NCBI RefSeq assembly: GCF_031453615.1
Contig: NZ_JAVIZT010000001.1
Location: forward strand, 372,001 to 436,000
Origin: Microbacterium sp. SORGH_AS_0428
GTDB taxonomy: Bacteria > Actinomycetota > Actinomycetes > Actinomycetales > Microbacteriaceae
DNA: 64,000 bases
Reading direction: 5' to 3'
In this document: positions 47,954 to 57,172 of the stretch, in pieces
How positions within the stretch are numbered: position 1 is the stretch's first letter
Layout: every line of letters begins with the position of its first letter
Position numbers and translations under genes: made by a program
The notes under the pieces: generated by a model
The model's database searches: none
What the model was told of the DNA's origin: nothing
Seen by the model: only the letters and a program-made list of their open reading frames with translations

Positions 47954-48700
47954 TCAGAGCTGGATCGCGGTGAACCGCTTGTCGACGGCGAGGCGCTCGA
48001 TCTCCGCGCGGGCCGCGCGAGCGTGCGCATCGATCTCGGCGTGCGCCGGGCCGGGCTCGTACTTCGCGTCGTGACGCGCTAACGCCTGGGCGAGCAGCGC
48101 GTCGGCCAGATCCGGATTCAGCGGCAGCACCGGGCCCTGCACGTTCGTCGCGTAGACCGAGCCCATACGGACCGTTTCGAATCCGCCCTCGATGCCACCG
48201 TTGCCGGCGGTCACGGTGCCGTACGCGATGCCCGGGTCGGCCAAGCGCCACAGAGACGCGTGGTCTTCGAATCCGACGAGCTTTCCGTCGGCGGTGTCGG
48301 CGACGACGTATCCCACCCGGCGCTGCTTCGTACGCCCCACGCGGGCCGGGATGAGTCCGAGCCCGTCGAGGTGCGTGCCGTCGACGAGGTCGATGCCTTC
48401 CGAGAGCAGCTCCGACCCTCCTCCCACGGCGAGCACGACGGCGCCCGCACCGATGAGAGCGGCGAGCCACTCACGACGGCTCGCGAGGTCGTCTCTCACG
48501 ACGCGCAGCGCAGACAGCGGACCGTTGCCGATCACGACGACGTCGGCTTCCGCCGGCGCGGCCTCGCCGATGCCGACGAGAGTCACCTCACTCTCGTGGC
48601 CGGCGAGAGACGCGCGTGCGGCGAGGACCTCCACGTTGCCGCGATCTCCCGTCACGCCGAGCAGATCAGGGTAGAGCTGAACGATTCGCAGCATCGTCAT
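47954..48700 (-). CDS. gatD: GatD-like type 1 glutamine amidotransferase, catalytic residues lost
   Basis: A 248-aa protein of the CobB/CobQ-like GatD family that normally feeds ammonia to MurT for lipid II D-Glu amidation. The family fold is clear: RIVQLYPDLLGVTGDRGNVEVL, DVVVIGNGPLSA, TVTAGNGGIEGGFE and NVQGPVLPLNPDLAD. But the nucleophile Cys is Gly93 (codon GGA at 48422-48424, VLAVGGGSELL in place of the usual CGG), and the catalytic His is Gln188 (CAG at 48137-48139, NVQGP for the usual HGP). These align with Cys94 and His189 of the Staphylococcus enzyme. It should have no glutaminase activity. ATG overlaps the murT stop by 4 bp. Confidence 0.9.
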   Translation of the reverse strand: MTMLRIVQLYPDLLGVTGDRGNVEVLAARASLAGHESEVTLVGIGEAAPAEADVVVIGNGPLSALRVVRDDLASRREWLAALIGAGAVVLAVGGGSELLSEGIDLVDGTHLDGLGLIPARVGRTKQRRVGYVVADTADGKLVGFEDHASLWRLADPGIAYGTVTAGNGGIEGGFETVRMGSVYATNVQGPVLPLNPDLADALLAQALARHDAKYEPGPAHAEIDAHARAARAEIERLAVDKRFTAIQL

Positions 48701-49992
48701 CGTCGAGCCACCTCCTGATCGCCGTAGCCGAGGATGCGGCGACCGATCATCATGAGTTCGTAGTTGACGAACCAGATCTGGCGGCCGGCTGAAGTCGGAG
48801 CGAACGCACGCATGAGTTCGACGGCCTTCTCCATATCGGGCTCGACGACCCCGATGGGGATGCCCGCGTACGCGAGTCGTGTCGCGATCTGGTGCGCCTT
48901 CTCCCCCGTGACGACATCCACGTGATCGAACGCGCTGAGATCGACATCGTAGAGCCAGGAGACGTCGGGGGTGCCTTCGTCGATCGCCATGAGAACACGC
49001 TCGGGCGCGCCGTCCAGGGCGTCGACGTTGAGCTGGAGACTGGGGCCGTTCTTGAACATCACGAACTCGACCTGTTCGCCCGAACGGTCGCGGCGCAGCG
49101 GTACGAGCTCGCCCCGGCCATACGCCGGCGTCATCTTCGAGAAACCTGCGGCGGCAGCGTCGTCCCGGAAGCTGTCACCCAGAACGTGACGCGCGGTGCT
49201 GATCGCGGCTGCCGCATCCACGGCGTAGTGCAGCCCGCGAGCCGGCAGCGTCACGGCGATCGGCCGACCGTCGAGCGTGATCTCGACATTGCGCCCGGTC
49301 ACCGCGGTGACCTCGCTCTCGGCGGGATGATCGAGAGCGCCGACCGTGCCGCTGCGGGTGTCGGCGGCGTTGTTCAGGCCGTGGGCCGACGCGGCGACGA
49401 CCTCGCCGGACGCGCCGAAGAACGACACCGGCGACCGCAGCGCCGAGGCGTCGATCTTGCTGAGGTACGGATCGTCGCGGTTGACCACCACACGCACGGA
49501 CGCACGGGTCGCGGCGTCGAGCATCATGTCGGCGACCCGCTCGGTCTCGTAGAAGCGATAGAGCTGGTCGACCTGGACGTTGAGGGCGACGATGACGCGA
49601 GGCGAGAGGATGTCGGCGAGATCCGCCGCGTACCCCTCGTCCACCTCGAGCACCGCCACATCCGCCCGGACCTTGCCGGTGGGGGTCGCTTCGGCCAGCA
49701 GTGCGCTGGTCACGCCCTGCGGCAGATTGGCGCCGGTCGGATTCGTGAACACACGCAGCCCATGGGCGCGCAGCACCTCACTGACCATGTGCGTGGTCGT
49801 CGTCTTCCCGTTGGAGCCGAGGACGAAGACCACGCCGTACGGGAACTGCGCCGCAAGGCTGCTCAGCAGAGTCGGCGCGAGCCGGTTGGCGAGGTAGCCC
49901 GGGAAGGCCGACCCGCCACCACGCAGACGCGTGGCGAAACGGGCGGCCTTGCCTGCGAGCACCGCGGGGACATAACGGATGCTGCCGCTCAC
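48697..49992 (-). CDS. murT: MurT-like Mur ligase-family protein, without zinc ribbon
   Basis: A 431-aa protein of the Mur ligase family. P-loop FVLGSNGKTTTTHMV at about 58-72, the Mur-type NPTGANLPQGVTS and VLEVDEGYAADL, then RVVVNRDDPYLSKID, and a DUF1727-type C-terminal domain with DVSWLYDVDLSAFDHVDVVTGEKAHQIATRLAYAG. Typical MurT proteins carry a four-cysteine zinc ribbon in the middle; here there is no cysteine in the whole protein. GTG at 49992 begins 7 bp after the sigA stop. Its partner GatD is inactive as a glutaminase, so the nucleophile added to the activated carboxyl may differ from ammonia. Confidence 0.88.
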   Translation of the reverse strand: MSGSIRYVPAVLAGKAARFATRLRGGGSAFPGYLANRLAPTLLSSLAAQFPYGVVFVLGSNGKTTTTHMVSEVLRAHGLRVFTNPTGANLPQGVTSALLAEATPTGKVRADVAVLEVDEGYAADLADILSPRVIVALNVQVDQLYRFYETERVADMMLDAATRASVRVVVNRDDPYLSKIDASALRSPVSFFGASGEVVAASAHGLNNAADTRSGTVGALDHPAESEVTAVTGRNVEITLDGRPIAVTLPARGLHYAVDAAAAISTARHVLGDSFRDDAAAAGFSKMTPAYGRGELVPLRRDRSGEQVEFVMFKNGPSLQLNVDALDGAPERVLMAIDEGTPDVSWLYDVDLSAFDHVDVVTGEKAHQIATRLAYAGIPIGVVEPDMEKAVELMRAFAPTSAGRQIWFVNYELMMIGRRILGYGDQEVARR

Positions 49993-49999
49993 GCCCCGA

Positions 50000-51343
50000 T
50001 CACTCCAGGTAGTCGCGCAGCGACTGCGAACGGCTGGGGTGCCGCAGCTTCGCCATGGTCTTCGACTCGATCTGGCGGATCCGCTCGCGGGTCACACCGA
50101 ACGTGTCGCCGATCTGGTCGAGGGTCTTGGGCTGTCCGTCGCCGAGGCCGAAACGCATGCGGATGACACCCGCTTCGCGCTCGCTCAGCGAATCCAGCAG
50201 CGACTCGAGCTGCCGCTGCAGCATCGTGAATCCCACCGCGTCAGCGGGGACGACGGCCTCGGTGTCCTCGATGAGGTCACCGAACTCGCTGTCGCCGTCT
50301 TCGCCCAGCGGCGTGTGCAGCGAGATCGGCTCACGGCCGTACTTCTGCACCTCGATGACCTTCTCGGGCGTCATGTCGAGCTCGCGGCTGAGCTCCTCGG
50401 GCGTGGGCTCGCGACCCAGGTCCTGGAGCATCTGGCGCTGCACGCGGGCCAGCTTGTTGATGACCTCGACCATGTGCACCGGGATACGAATGGTGCGGGC
50501 CTGGTCGGCCATGGCACGGGTGATGGCCTGACGGATCCACCACGTCGCGTAGGTGGAGAACTTGAAGCCCTTCGTGTAGTCGAACTTCTCGACGGCGCGG
50601 ATGAGGCCGAGGTTGCCCTCCTGGATGAGATCCAGGAACTGCATGCCGCGTCCGGTGTACCGCTTCGCGAGCGAGACGACCAGACGCAGGTTCGCACCCA
50701 ACAAGTGGCTCTTGGCGCGCTGTCCGTCGCGCGCGACCCACTGGAGATCGAGTCCGAGCTGCGTCGACTTCTCTGCCGCCGACATCTTCGACAGCTTCTC
50801 TTCGGCGAAAAGACCCGCCTCGATCCGCATGGCGAGCTCGACCTCTTCGGCCGCGTTCAGCAGCGGGACCTTGCCGATCTGCTTCAGGTAGTCCTTGACC
50901 GGGTCGGCGGTGGCGCCGGTGATCTGCGTCGAGTAGACCGGGACGTCGTCCTCGTCGCTCGACGAGATGACGATGGCGCCGGTCGGGAGCGGCTCGCTGA
51001 AGGCGGGCTTGGTGTTCTCGCCGTCCTCGTCCTCCGCGTCGTCGTCGGAGGCCTTGGCGCTCTTCTTGTCGGCCGCGGCCTGCTGGTCGTCGCCTTCTTC
51101 GGCGTCGTCGCTGTCGTCGACCTCGACGTCCACATCGACGTCGTCCTCGAACTCTTCCTCGTCGTCGGCGGCTGCCTTCTTCTTGGCGGGCGCCTTCTTC
51201 GCCGGAGCCTTCTTGGCCGGAGCCTTCTTGGCGGGCGCCTTCTTGGCCGGCGCCGCAGTCTCGGTCGCCGCGTCGACGACCTCCTCGTCACCCGGCGTCG
51301 CGGTCTTCCGCGAGCGGGATTCGGTCTTCGTGCCAGGAGTCAC
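50000..51343 (-). CDS. sigA: Primary sigma factor (RpoD/SigA/HrdB)
   Basis: A 447-aa housekeeping sigma factor. The N-terminus has four repeats of APAKK followed by an acidic stretch, replacing a classical region 1.1. Region 1.2 is [16 protein letters not shown], regions 2.3-2.4 [19 protein letters not shown], region 3 HMVEVINKL, and region 4.2 [20 protein letters not shown]. The start is GTG 51343. The following gene, murT, starts 7 bp after its stop, so the peptidoglycan genes may be cotranscribed with it. The 200-bp upstream gap holds a TTGACA (51406-51401, minus strand) without a matching -10. Confidence 0.95.
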   Translation of the reverse strand: MTPGTKTESRSRKTATPGDEEVVDAATETAAPAKKAPAKKAPAKKAPAKKAPAKKKAAADDEEEFEDDVDVDVEVDDSDDAEEGDDQQAAADKKSAKASDDDAEDEDGENTKPAFSEPLPTGAIVISSSDEDDVPVYSTQITGATADPVKDYLKQIGKVPLLNAAEEVELAMRIEAGLFAEEKLSKMSAAEKSTQLGLDLQWVARDGQRAKSHLLGANLRLVVSLAKRYTGRGMQFLDLIQEGNLGLIRAVEKFDYTKGFKFSTYATWWIRQAITRAMADQARTIRIPVHMVEVINKLARVQRQMLQDLGREPTPEELSRELDMTPEKVIEVQKYGREPISLHTPLGEDGDSEFGDLIEDTEAVVPADAVGFTMLQRQLESLLDSLSEREAGVIRMRFGLGDGQPKTLDQIGDTFGVTRERIRQIESKTMAKLRHPSRSQSLRDYLE

Positions 51344-51543
51344 GGTTCACCTTTCACCGACGCGATCACGCCGGTCGTTCTCGAACACGAGTAAGACCCT
51401 TGTCAAGTCCGGAGCAGGAAACTCCTTGATCGACAACGGGCCGGTGCTCTATTGTCTCATACCCCCGGCCGCGGCTTTGCACGCGCGGCCTGCTCCTCTT
51501 GACAACACCCCCGGATCCCCCTGCATTCCCCCGACGCCCGGCG

Positions 51544-52473
51544 TCAGCCGAAACTCGGTCCTCGTTGATCGTCGTCATGGGAGCCGTTGGCGAGGAAGCG
51601 TTCCAGCTCCGCCGCGATCTCGTCCGCGCTGGGAAGATCCGCCTCGTGCAGCAGGGGCGTGGCCAGCGTCGCGCCCGCCATGTAGGCGTCGTAACGCTCT
51701 TCTAGGCCCGTGAGCATCGTGGTGAGTTCGTCGCTCGCACTCACCTGCTCGCCGACCTTCGACAGGAAGTCCTCGTTCTGCTCCCGCAGGTCGTCGACAG
51801 CGAACACGAGGCCCGTGGCGGCCGTGACGCTGTCGAGCGCCGTGATGGCGGATGCGGGGTACTCGGTGTCGCTCAGATAGTGCGGAACCAACAGGACGAA
51901 ACCGGCGACGGAGTGGCCGGCTGCGACGAAGCGGTACTCGAGCAGATGCCCCACGGTCGCGGGCACGGTCGTGTGCGGCTTCCACACCGAGTGCGCCTCG
52001 GTGAGCGCGGCGCGATTCCCGGAGACGGTCGTTCCCAAGGGGCGCGTGTGCGGCACGGGCATCCCGATCGCATGCACCCACGTGACCGAGGAGACGGCGA
52101 ATGCCGTCGCCGCACCCACGACGGCGTTGACGAACGCCTCCCACGCGAAGTCGGGCTCGTAACCGGCCAGCAGCAGGAAGGGCCGCGAGAGGGCGTCATA
52201 GGCCAGCGAGAGTTCGAGCCGCGCGGGACGGTAGTCGGTGAGGTGGTCGGCGTCGAAGGTGATCTGAGGCCTACGCGCCCGGTAGTCGAGCAGGACGTCG
52301 TTCTCGAAGCGCAGCAGCACGGCAGGATTCGCCTCATCGCGCAGATAACCGATCGACTGCGACACGGCAGATCCTGCATCCGTGAATCCTGTGAGCAGGA
52401 TCACGAGCGGGAGCCCGGTGGGCACCGCAGGCGCGTCGTCGACGCTCACGTACAGCGGCGGGGTCCAGGACAT
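51544..52473 (-). CDS. PAC2-family protein
   Basis: A 309-aa PAC2 (proteasome assembly chaperone-like) protein common in actinobacteria. It has LVILLTGFTDAGSAVSQSIGYL, LLLAGYEPDFAWEAF, TWVHAIGMPVPHTRP and VGHLLEYRFVAAGHSVAGFVLLVPHYL, and a helical C-terminal tail. No catalytic triad is known. The role in bacteria with or without a proteasome is unsettled. It lies upstream of sigA on the same strand and diverges from pepA. Confidence 0.9.
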   Translation of the reverse strand: MSWTPPLYVSVDDAPAVPTGLPLVILLTGFTDAGSAVSQSIGYLRDEANPAVLLRFENDVLLDYRARRPQITFDADHLTDYRPARLELSLAYDALSRPFLLLAGYEPDFAWEAFVNAVVGAATAFAVSSVTWVHAIGMPVPHTRPLGTTVSGNRAALTEAHSVWKPHTTVPATVGHLLEYRFVAAGHSVAGFVLLVPHYLSDTEYPASAITALDSVTAATGLVFAVDDLREQNEDFLSKVGEQVSASDELTTMLTGLEERYDAYMAGATLATPLLHEADLPSADEIAAELERFLANGSHDDDQRGPSFG

Positions 52474-52554
52474 TCCTCCATGGTACGAGGCTGCGAAGAC
52501 GCAACGGCCGCGGTGGGCCGTCTCTACTCACGTGGGCGTCCTTAGGATGGAGTC

Positions 52555-54024
52555 ATGCCGTTCCCGGATCTGCACTTCACCCCGGCCCCTCTCACCGACA
52601 GCACCGCGGACGCGCTGCTGCTGGCGCTGCCTCCCCTCGACGATGCGTTCTACGAGGAGGGACTCGGCCAGGCGATGCGCGACACCCTCGAAGCAGTCGG
52701 CTTCACCGGCGCCGCCGGGGCCGTGCAGCGCGTGGTCCTCCCCGGGGTCGCGGGGCTTCCCTCCGTCCCCCTCGCCGTCGTCGGCACCGGGGCTTCCCCC
52801 GACGGCGGGGCGCTGCGCTTCGCCGCAGGCGCGGGCGTCCGCACGCTCGCCGGCTTCACCTCGCTGTCGCTCGCCGCACCGTCCGTGACGGGCGGAGCAC
52901 GCGAGCTCGCGGAGGGTGCGGGCCTGGGCGGCTATCGCTTCGCGGGCTACAAGAGCTCGACGGGCAAGACCCGCGCCGAGTCGGTCACCGTGCACGGCGA
53001 CGGTTCCGAGGCCGACCTGGCCGCCGCGCGGGCCACCGCATCCGCCGCCGCCGTGGTCAAGGACCTCGTGTCCACGCCCGCCGAGTGGCTCGGTCCGGCG
53101 GACCTGGCGGACCAGGCCGTCGAGCTGGTGGCCGACCTCCCGATCACTGTCGAGGTGTATGACGAGGTGCGTCTTCGTGACGAGGGCTTCGGCGGGATCC
53201 TCGGCGTGGGGCAGGGCTCGGACCGTCCGCCGCGACTCGTCCGCCTCGATTACTCCCCCGCCGACGCCAAACGGCACATCGCGCTCGTCGGCAAGGGCAT
53301 CACCTTCGACACCGGCGGCCTCTCGCTCAAGCCGGCAGCCTCCATGGTCGGCATGAAGTACGACATGTGCGGTGCCGCGACCGTCCTCGCCGTCGTCCGC
53401 GCGGCAGCCCAGCTCGCCGCAGATGCCCGCGTGACGGCGTGGCTCTGCATCGCCGACAACATGCCGTCCGGCCGCGCGACCCGGCCGGGCGACGTCCTGC
53501 GCATGGCGGATGGAACAACGGTCGAAGTGCTCAACACGGATGCGGAGGGGCGCCTCGTCCTGGGCGACGGCCTCGTCGCGGCCAGCCGTGAGAACCCCGA
53601 TCTGATCGTCGATGTCGCCACCCTCACGGGTGCCATCACCGTCGCGCTCGGCAATCGCCTCACGGGCGTCATGGGTTCGGACGACGCCGTCGCCGAGTAC
53701 CTCGCGTCGGCCGAGCGGGTCTCCGAGCTGTCGTGGCGCCTGCCCCTCCCGGCGCACATGGAGGAGGAGCTCGACTCCCCGATCGCCGACATGGTCAACG
53801 CGAAGATCGGCGACCCCGCGGCAGGCTCCCTGTTCGCCGGTCTCTTCCTGCAGCGATTCGTCGGCCGCACCGACGGCCCCGACTCGCCGCGCATCCCCTG
53901 GGTGCACCTCGACATCGCGGGCGTCGGGATGAACAAGGGCGCCGGCTACGGCTTCACCGACAAGGGCCCCACCGCCGCCACCGTTCGCAGCCTCATCGAC
54001 CTCGTCACCGGATCCTCGCGGTGA
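52555..54024 (+). CDS. pepA: Leucyl aminopeptidase (M17)
   Basis: A 489-aa cytosolic dizinc aminopeptidase removing N-terminal residues from peptides. The catalytic C-terminal domain shows KGITFDTGGLSLKP (with Asp and Lys), GMKYDMCGAATVLA, and the M17 signature NTDAEGRLVLGD. The N-terminal macro-like domain is normal. ATG 52555 is preceded by AGGATGGAG. The stop overlaps the start of lpdA (GTGA), so these are coupled. Confidence 0.94.
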   Translation: MPFPDLHFTPAPLTDSTADALLLALPPLDDAFYEEGLGQAMRDTLEAVGFTGAAGAVQRVVLPGVAGLPSVPLAVVGTGASPDGGALRFAAGAGVRTLAGFTSLSLAAPSVTGGARELAEGAGLGGYRFAGYKSSTGKTRAESVTVHGDGSEADLAAARATASAAAVVKDLVSTPAEWLGPADLADQAVELVADLPITVEVYDEVRLRDEGFGGILGVGQGSDRPPRLVRLDYSPADAKRHIALVGKGITFDTGGLSLKPAASMVGMKYDMCGAATVLAVVRAAAQLAADARVTAWLCIADNMPSGRATRPGDVLRMADGTTVEVLNTDAEGRLVLGDGLVAASRENPDLIVDVATLTGAITVALGNRLTGVMGSDDAVAEYLASAERVSELSWRLPLPAHMEEELDSPIADMVNAKIGDPAAGSLFAGLFLQRFVGRTDGPDSPRIPWVHLDIAGVGMNKGAGYGFTDKGPTAATVRSLIDLVTGSSR

Positions 54025-55391
54025 CCGCCCGCAGCACTGACGTCGCCATCATCGGCGGCGGGAGCGGGGGCTACGCGGCCGCTCTGCGCGCCGCGGAGCT
54101 GGGCAAGAAGGTCGTCATCATCGAAGCCGACAAGGTCGGCGGCACGTGCCTGCACCGAGGATGCGTCCCCACCAAGGCGCTCCTGCACGTGGGCGAGACG
54201 GCGGATGCGGTCCGTGAAGGACCGTCGTTGGGTGTGAAGGCCACGCTCGACGCGATCGATGTGCCCGCGATGCACGCGTTCCGCAGTGAGCTGGTCGCGA
54301 AGAAGTACAAGGGCCTGCAGGGCCTGCTGTCCGCGCGCGGCGTGGAGATCCTGACCGGCCGCGGCCGGATCGCCTCCCCCGGCGTCGTCGAGGTGGGCGG
54401 CGAGACGATCGCGGCTACCGACATCGTCGTCGCCACCGGCGCTCGCACCCGCACCGTGGGCATCGAGCTCGGTGGCCGCATCCTCTCCAGCGAGACGGCG
54501 CTCGAGCTCGACGAGATCCCGTCGCAGGTGATCGTGCTGGGCGGTGGAGTCATCGGCGTCGAGTTCGCCAGTCTGTGGCGCTCCCTCGGAGCCGAGGTCA
54601 CGGTCGTCGAGGCCGCCGACAGCCTCGTCCCGGCGGAGGACGAGATCCTGCGACAGCAGCTCGCCCGCGCGTTCCGCCGTCGCGGCATCCAGACCCGGCT
54701 CGGATCGCCCTTCGCGGCCGTGACGCAGGATGCGCAGCAGGTGAGTGTCGAACTGGCGGACGGAACGGTCCTCACCGGCGACTACCTGCTGGTGGCCGTG
54801 GGGCGTGAACCCGCCGCGGACGGCATCGGTCTCGAAGCCGTCGGGGCCGTCCTCGATCGCGGCTTCGTCGTCGTCGACGAGCGGTTGCGCACGGCCGTCC
54901 CGGGAATCTGGGCGGTCGGCGACATCGTCGCAGGCCCGCAGCTCGCGCACCGCGGGTTCCAGCACGGCATCGCCGTGGCGGAGCGCATCGCGGGCCAGGA
55001 CCCCACGATCGTCCCGGACGAGCTCGTGCCGCGCGTGGTGTACAGCTCGCCCGAGCTCGCGTCGGTCGGCATCACGCGCCAGGCGGCCGAGGAGCGTTAC
55101 GGCAGCGACGGCATCCGCGTCGTCGACTACAACCTTGCGGGCAACGCGCGCACCGAGATCCTGGGCGGCGGCGGTGTCGCGCGGGTCATCCGACGCGTCG
55201 ACGGCCCCGTGGTGGGCGTCCATCTCGCAGGTCCGCGAGTGGGCGAGCTGATCACCGAGGCGCAGCTGGTGATCGGCTGGGACGCACACCCCGAGGATGT
55301 CGTCCCCTTCATCCACGCCCACCCCACTCAGAGCGAGGCGCTGTCCGAAGCGTTCCTGGCTCTGGCAGGCAAGCCCCTGCACACGCTATGA
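54021..55391 (+). CDS. lpdA: Dihydrolipoyl dehydrogenase (E3)
   Basis: A 456-aa flavoprotein reoxidising dihydrolipoamide of 2-oxoacid dehydrogenase complexes with NAD+. FAD motif IIGGGSGGYAAALRAAE, redox disulfide GGTCLHRGCVPTKALL, NAD motif VIVLGGGVIGVEFASLW, and the C-terminal HAHPTQSEALSEAFL holding the His-Glu pair that acts on the other subunit. GTG 54021 overlaps the pepA stop. It lies 55 bp upstream of the E2 gene it serves. Confidence 0.95.
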   Translation: MTARSTDVAIIGGGSGGYAAALRAAELGKKVVIIEADKVGGTCLHRGCVPTKALLHVGETADAVREGPSLGVKATLDAIDVPAMHAFRSELVAKKYKGLQGLLSARGVEILTGRGRIASPGVVEVGGETIAATDIVVATGARTRTVGIELGGRILSSETALELDEIPSQVIVLGGGVIGVEFASLWRSLGAEVTVVEAADSLVPAEDEILRQQLARAFRRRGIQTRLGSPFAAVTQDAQQVSVELADGTVLTGDYLLVAVGREPAADGIGLEAVGAVLDRGFVVVDERLRTAVPGIWAVGDIVAGPQLAHRGFQHGIAVAERIAGQDPTIVPDELVPRVVYSSPELASVGITRQAAEERYGSDGIRVVDYNLAGNARTEILGGGGVARVIRRVDGPVVGVHLAGPRVGELITEAQLVIGWDAHPEDVVPFIHAHPTQSEALSEAFLALAGKPLHTL

Positions 55392-55446
55392 GGCTTCGGC
55401 TTCACTAAGCTAGACACCGATATCGCAGTTCGAAGGAGCAAATCCC

Positions 55447-57160
55447 ATGAGCACTTCCGTTGTCCTCCCCGCTCTCGGCGAGAGCGTCACCGAGGGAACG
55501 GTCACCCGCTGGCTCAAGAATGTGGGTGACACGGTGGAGGCGGACGAGGGTCTGCTCGAGATCTCCACCGACAAGGTCGACACCGAGATCCCCTCGCCGG
55601 TCAGCGGCGTCATCGAAGAGATCTTCTTCCAGGAGGACGACACCGTCGAGGTGGGCGCTGTCCTCGCCAAGATCGGCGACGGCTCCGCCGCTGCGGCTCC
55701 CGCCGCAGAGCCCGAGGTGGCCGCCGCTCCCGAGCCCGCCGCCGAGGCTGCTCCGGCCGCCGCACCGGCACCTGCCGAAGAAGCTGCCCCCGCAGCAGCA
55801 CCCGCCGCATCCGGCGGCCGTGACGTCGTTCTTCCGGAGCTCGGCGAGAGCGTCACCGAGGGCACCGTCACCCGCTGGCTCAAGGCCGTCGGCGACGAGG
55901 TCGCCGTGGACGAGCCGCTGCTCGAGATCTCCACCGACAAGGTCGACACCGAGATCCCCGCGCCGTTCGCCGGCACCCTGCAGGCCATCCTCGTCCAGGA
56001 GGATGAGACGGTTGCGGTCGGAAGCCCGCTCGCCCGCATCGGCGACGGCGCTGCGCCGGCCGCAGAGGCCGCGCCCGAGGCTCCGTCCACAGAGAAGCCC
56101 GTCGAGGTCGAAGAGGCTGAGACCGAGGCCCCGGCGAGCTCCGCCCCCGCTGCCGCGCCTGCTCCGTCCGCTGCCCCTGCATCCGCGCCGGCCCCCGCCG
56201 CTGCTCCGGCACCGGCTCCCGCGGCCGAGACCTCCGCCGACGAGGGCTCGGGCTACGTCACCCCGCTCGTGCGCCGTCTCGCCGCTCAGCAGGGCGTCGA
56301 CCTCGCGACCGTCACGGGCTCGGGCGTCGGCGGACGCATCCGCAAGGAAGACGTGCTCAAGGCGGCTGAGGCCGCTGCCGCTCCCGCCGCGGCATCCGCG
56401 CCCGCGGCACCGGCCGCGACCAAGGCTCCCGTCGAGGTCTCCGAGCTCCGCGGCACGACGCAGCCGATGTCGCGTCTGCGCAAGGTGCTCGCGAAGCGCG
56501 CGGGTCGAGTCGATGCAGGCCACCGCGCAGCTCACGACCGTGGTCGAGGTCGACGTGACGAAGGTCGCGCTGTTCCGCGACGGCGTGAAGAACGAGTTCC
56601 AGCAGAAGACGGGCGACAAGCTCTCCTTCCTGCCGTTCTTCGTCCTGGCAGCAGCCGAGGCGCTGAAGACGTACCCCGTCATCAACGCGACCGTCGACGG
56701 TGAGCAGATCGTCTACCCGTCGAGCGAGAACATCTCGATCGCGGTCGACACGGAGCGCGGACTGCTCACGCCGGTCGTGCGCGAGGCGGGCGACAAGAAC
56801 CTCGCCCAGATCGCTCACGACATCGCCGACCTGGCAGCCCGCACGCGCGACAACAAGCTGAAGCCCGACGAGCTCGCCGGCGGAACGTTCACGGTCACGA
56901 ACACGGGCTCCCGCGGCGCGCTGTTCGACACCCCGGTCGTGTTCCTGCCGCAGTCCGCCATCCTCGGCACGGGCACGGTCGTCAAGCGCCCCGGCGTCGT
57001 GACGGTCGATGGCAAGGACGCGTTCTCGGTGCGCTCCTACGTGTACCTGGCTCTGTCGTACGACCACCGGATCATCGACGGCGCGGACGCGGCGCGGTTC
57101 CTCTCGGCGATGAAGACGCGCCTCGAGACGGCCGACTTCGCTGGAGACCTCGGGATCTGA
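55447..57160 (+). CDS. sucB: 2-oxoacid dehydrogenase E2 (dihydrolipoyl succinyl/acyltransferase), one-base frameshift
   Basis: E2 core of a 2-oxoglutarate (or pyruvate) dehydrogenase complex. Two lipoyl domains, each with the lipoylated Lys in [12 protein letters not shown]; Ala/Pro-rich linkers; an E3-binding domain ([17 protein letters not shown], then [15 protein letters not shown]); then the catalytic domain with [16 protein letters not shown]. At LAKRA the frame breaks: the reference frame stops at 56703, while the +1 frame resumes at [11 protein letters not shown] and runs to 57160. The cause is one extra G in GCGGGT at 56502-56504. The rest is intact, so either a sequencing error or a very recent mutation in an essential gene. 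AAGGAG precedes ATG 55447. Confidence 0.9.
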
Positions 57161-57172
57161 CTTTCCCGGCAC

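Noticed and set aside
51499..51528. TTGACA on the plus strand with a TGCATT 17 bp on
   Set aside because: Points into the antisense of PAC2 with no gene to serve and a poor -10.
51366..51578. 70-aa ORF in the sigA upstream region
   Set aside because: No ribosome site, no family signal, and it overlaps the PAC2 3' end.
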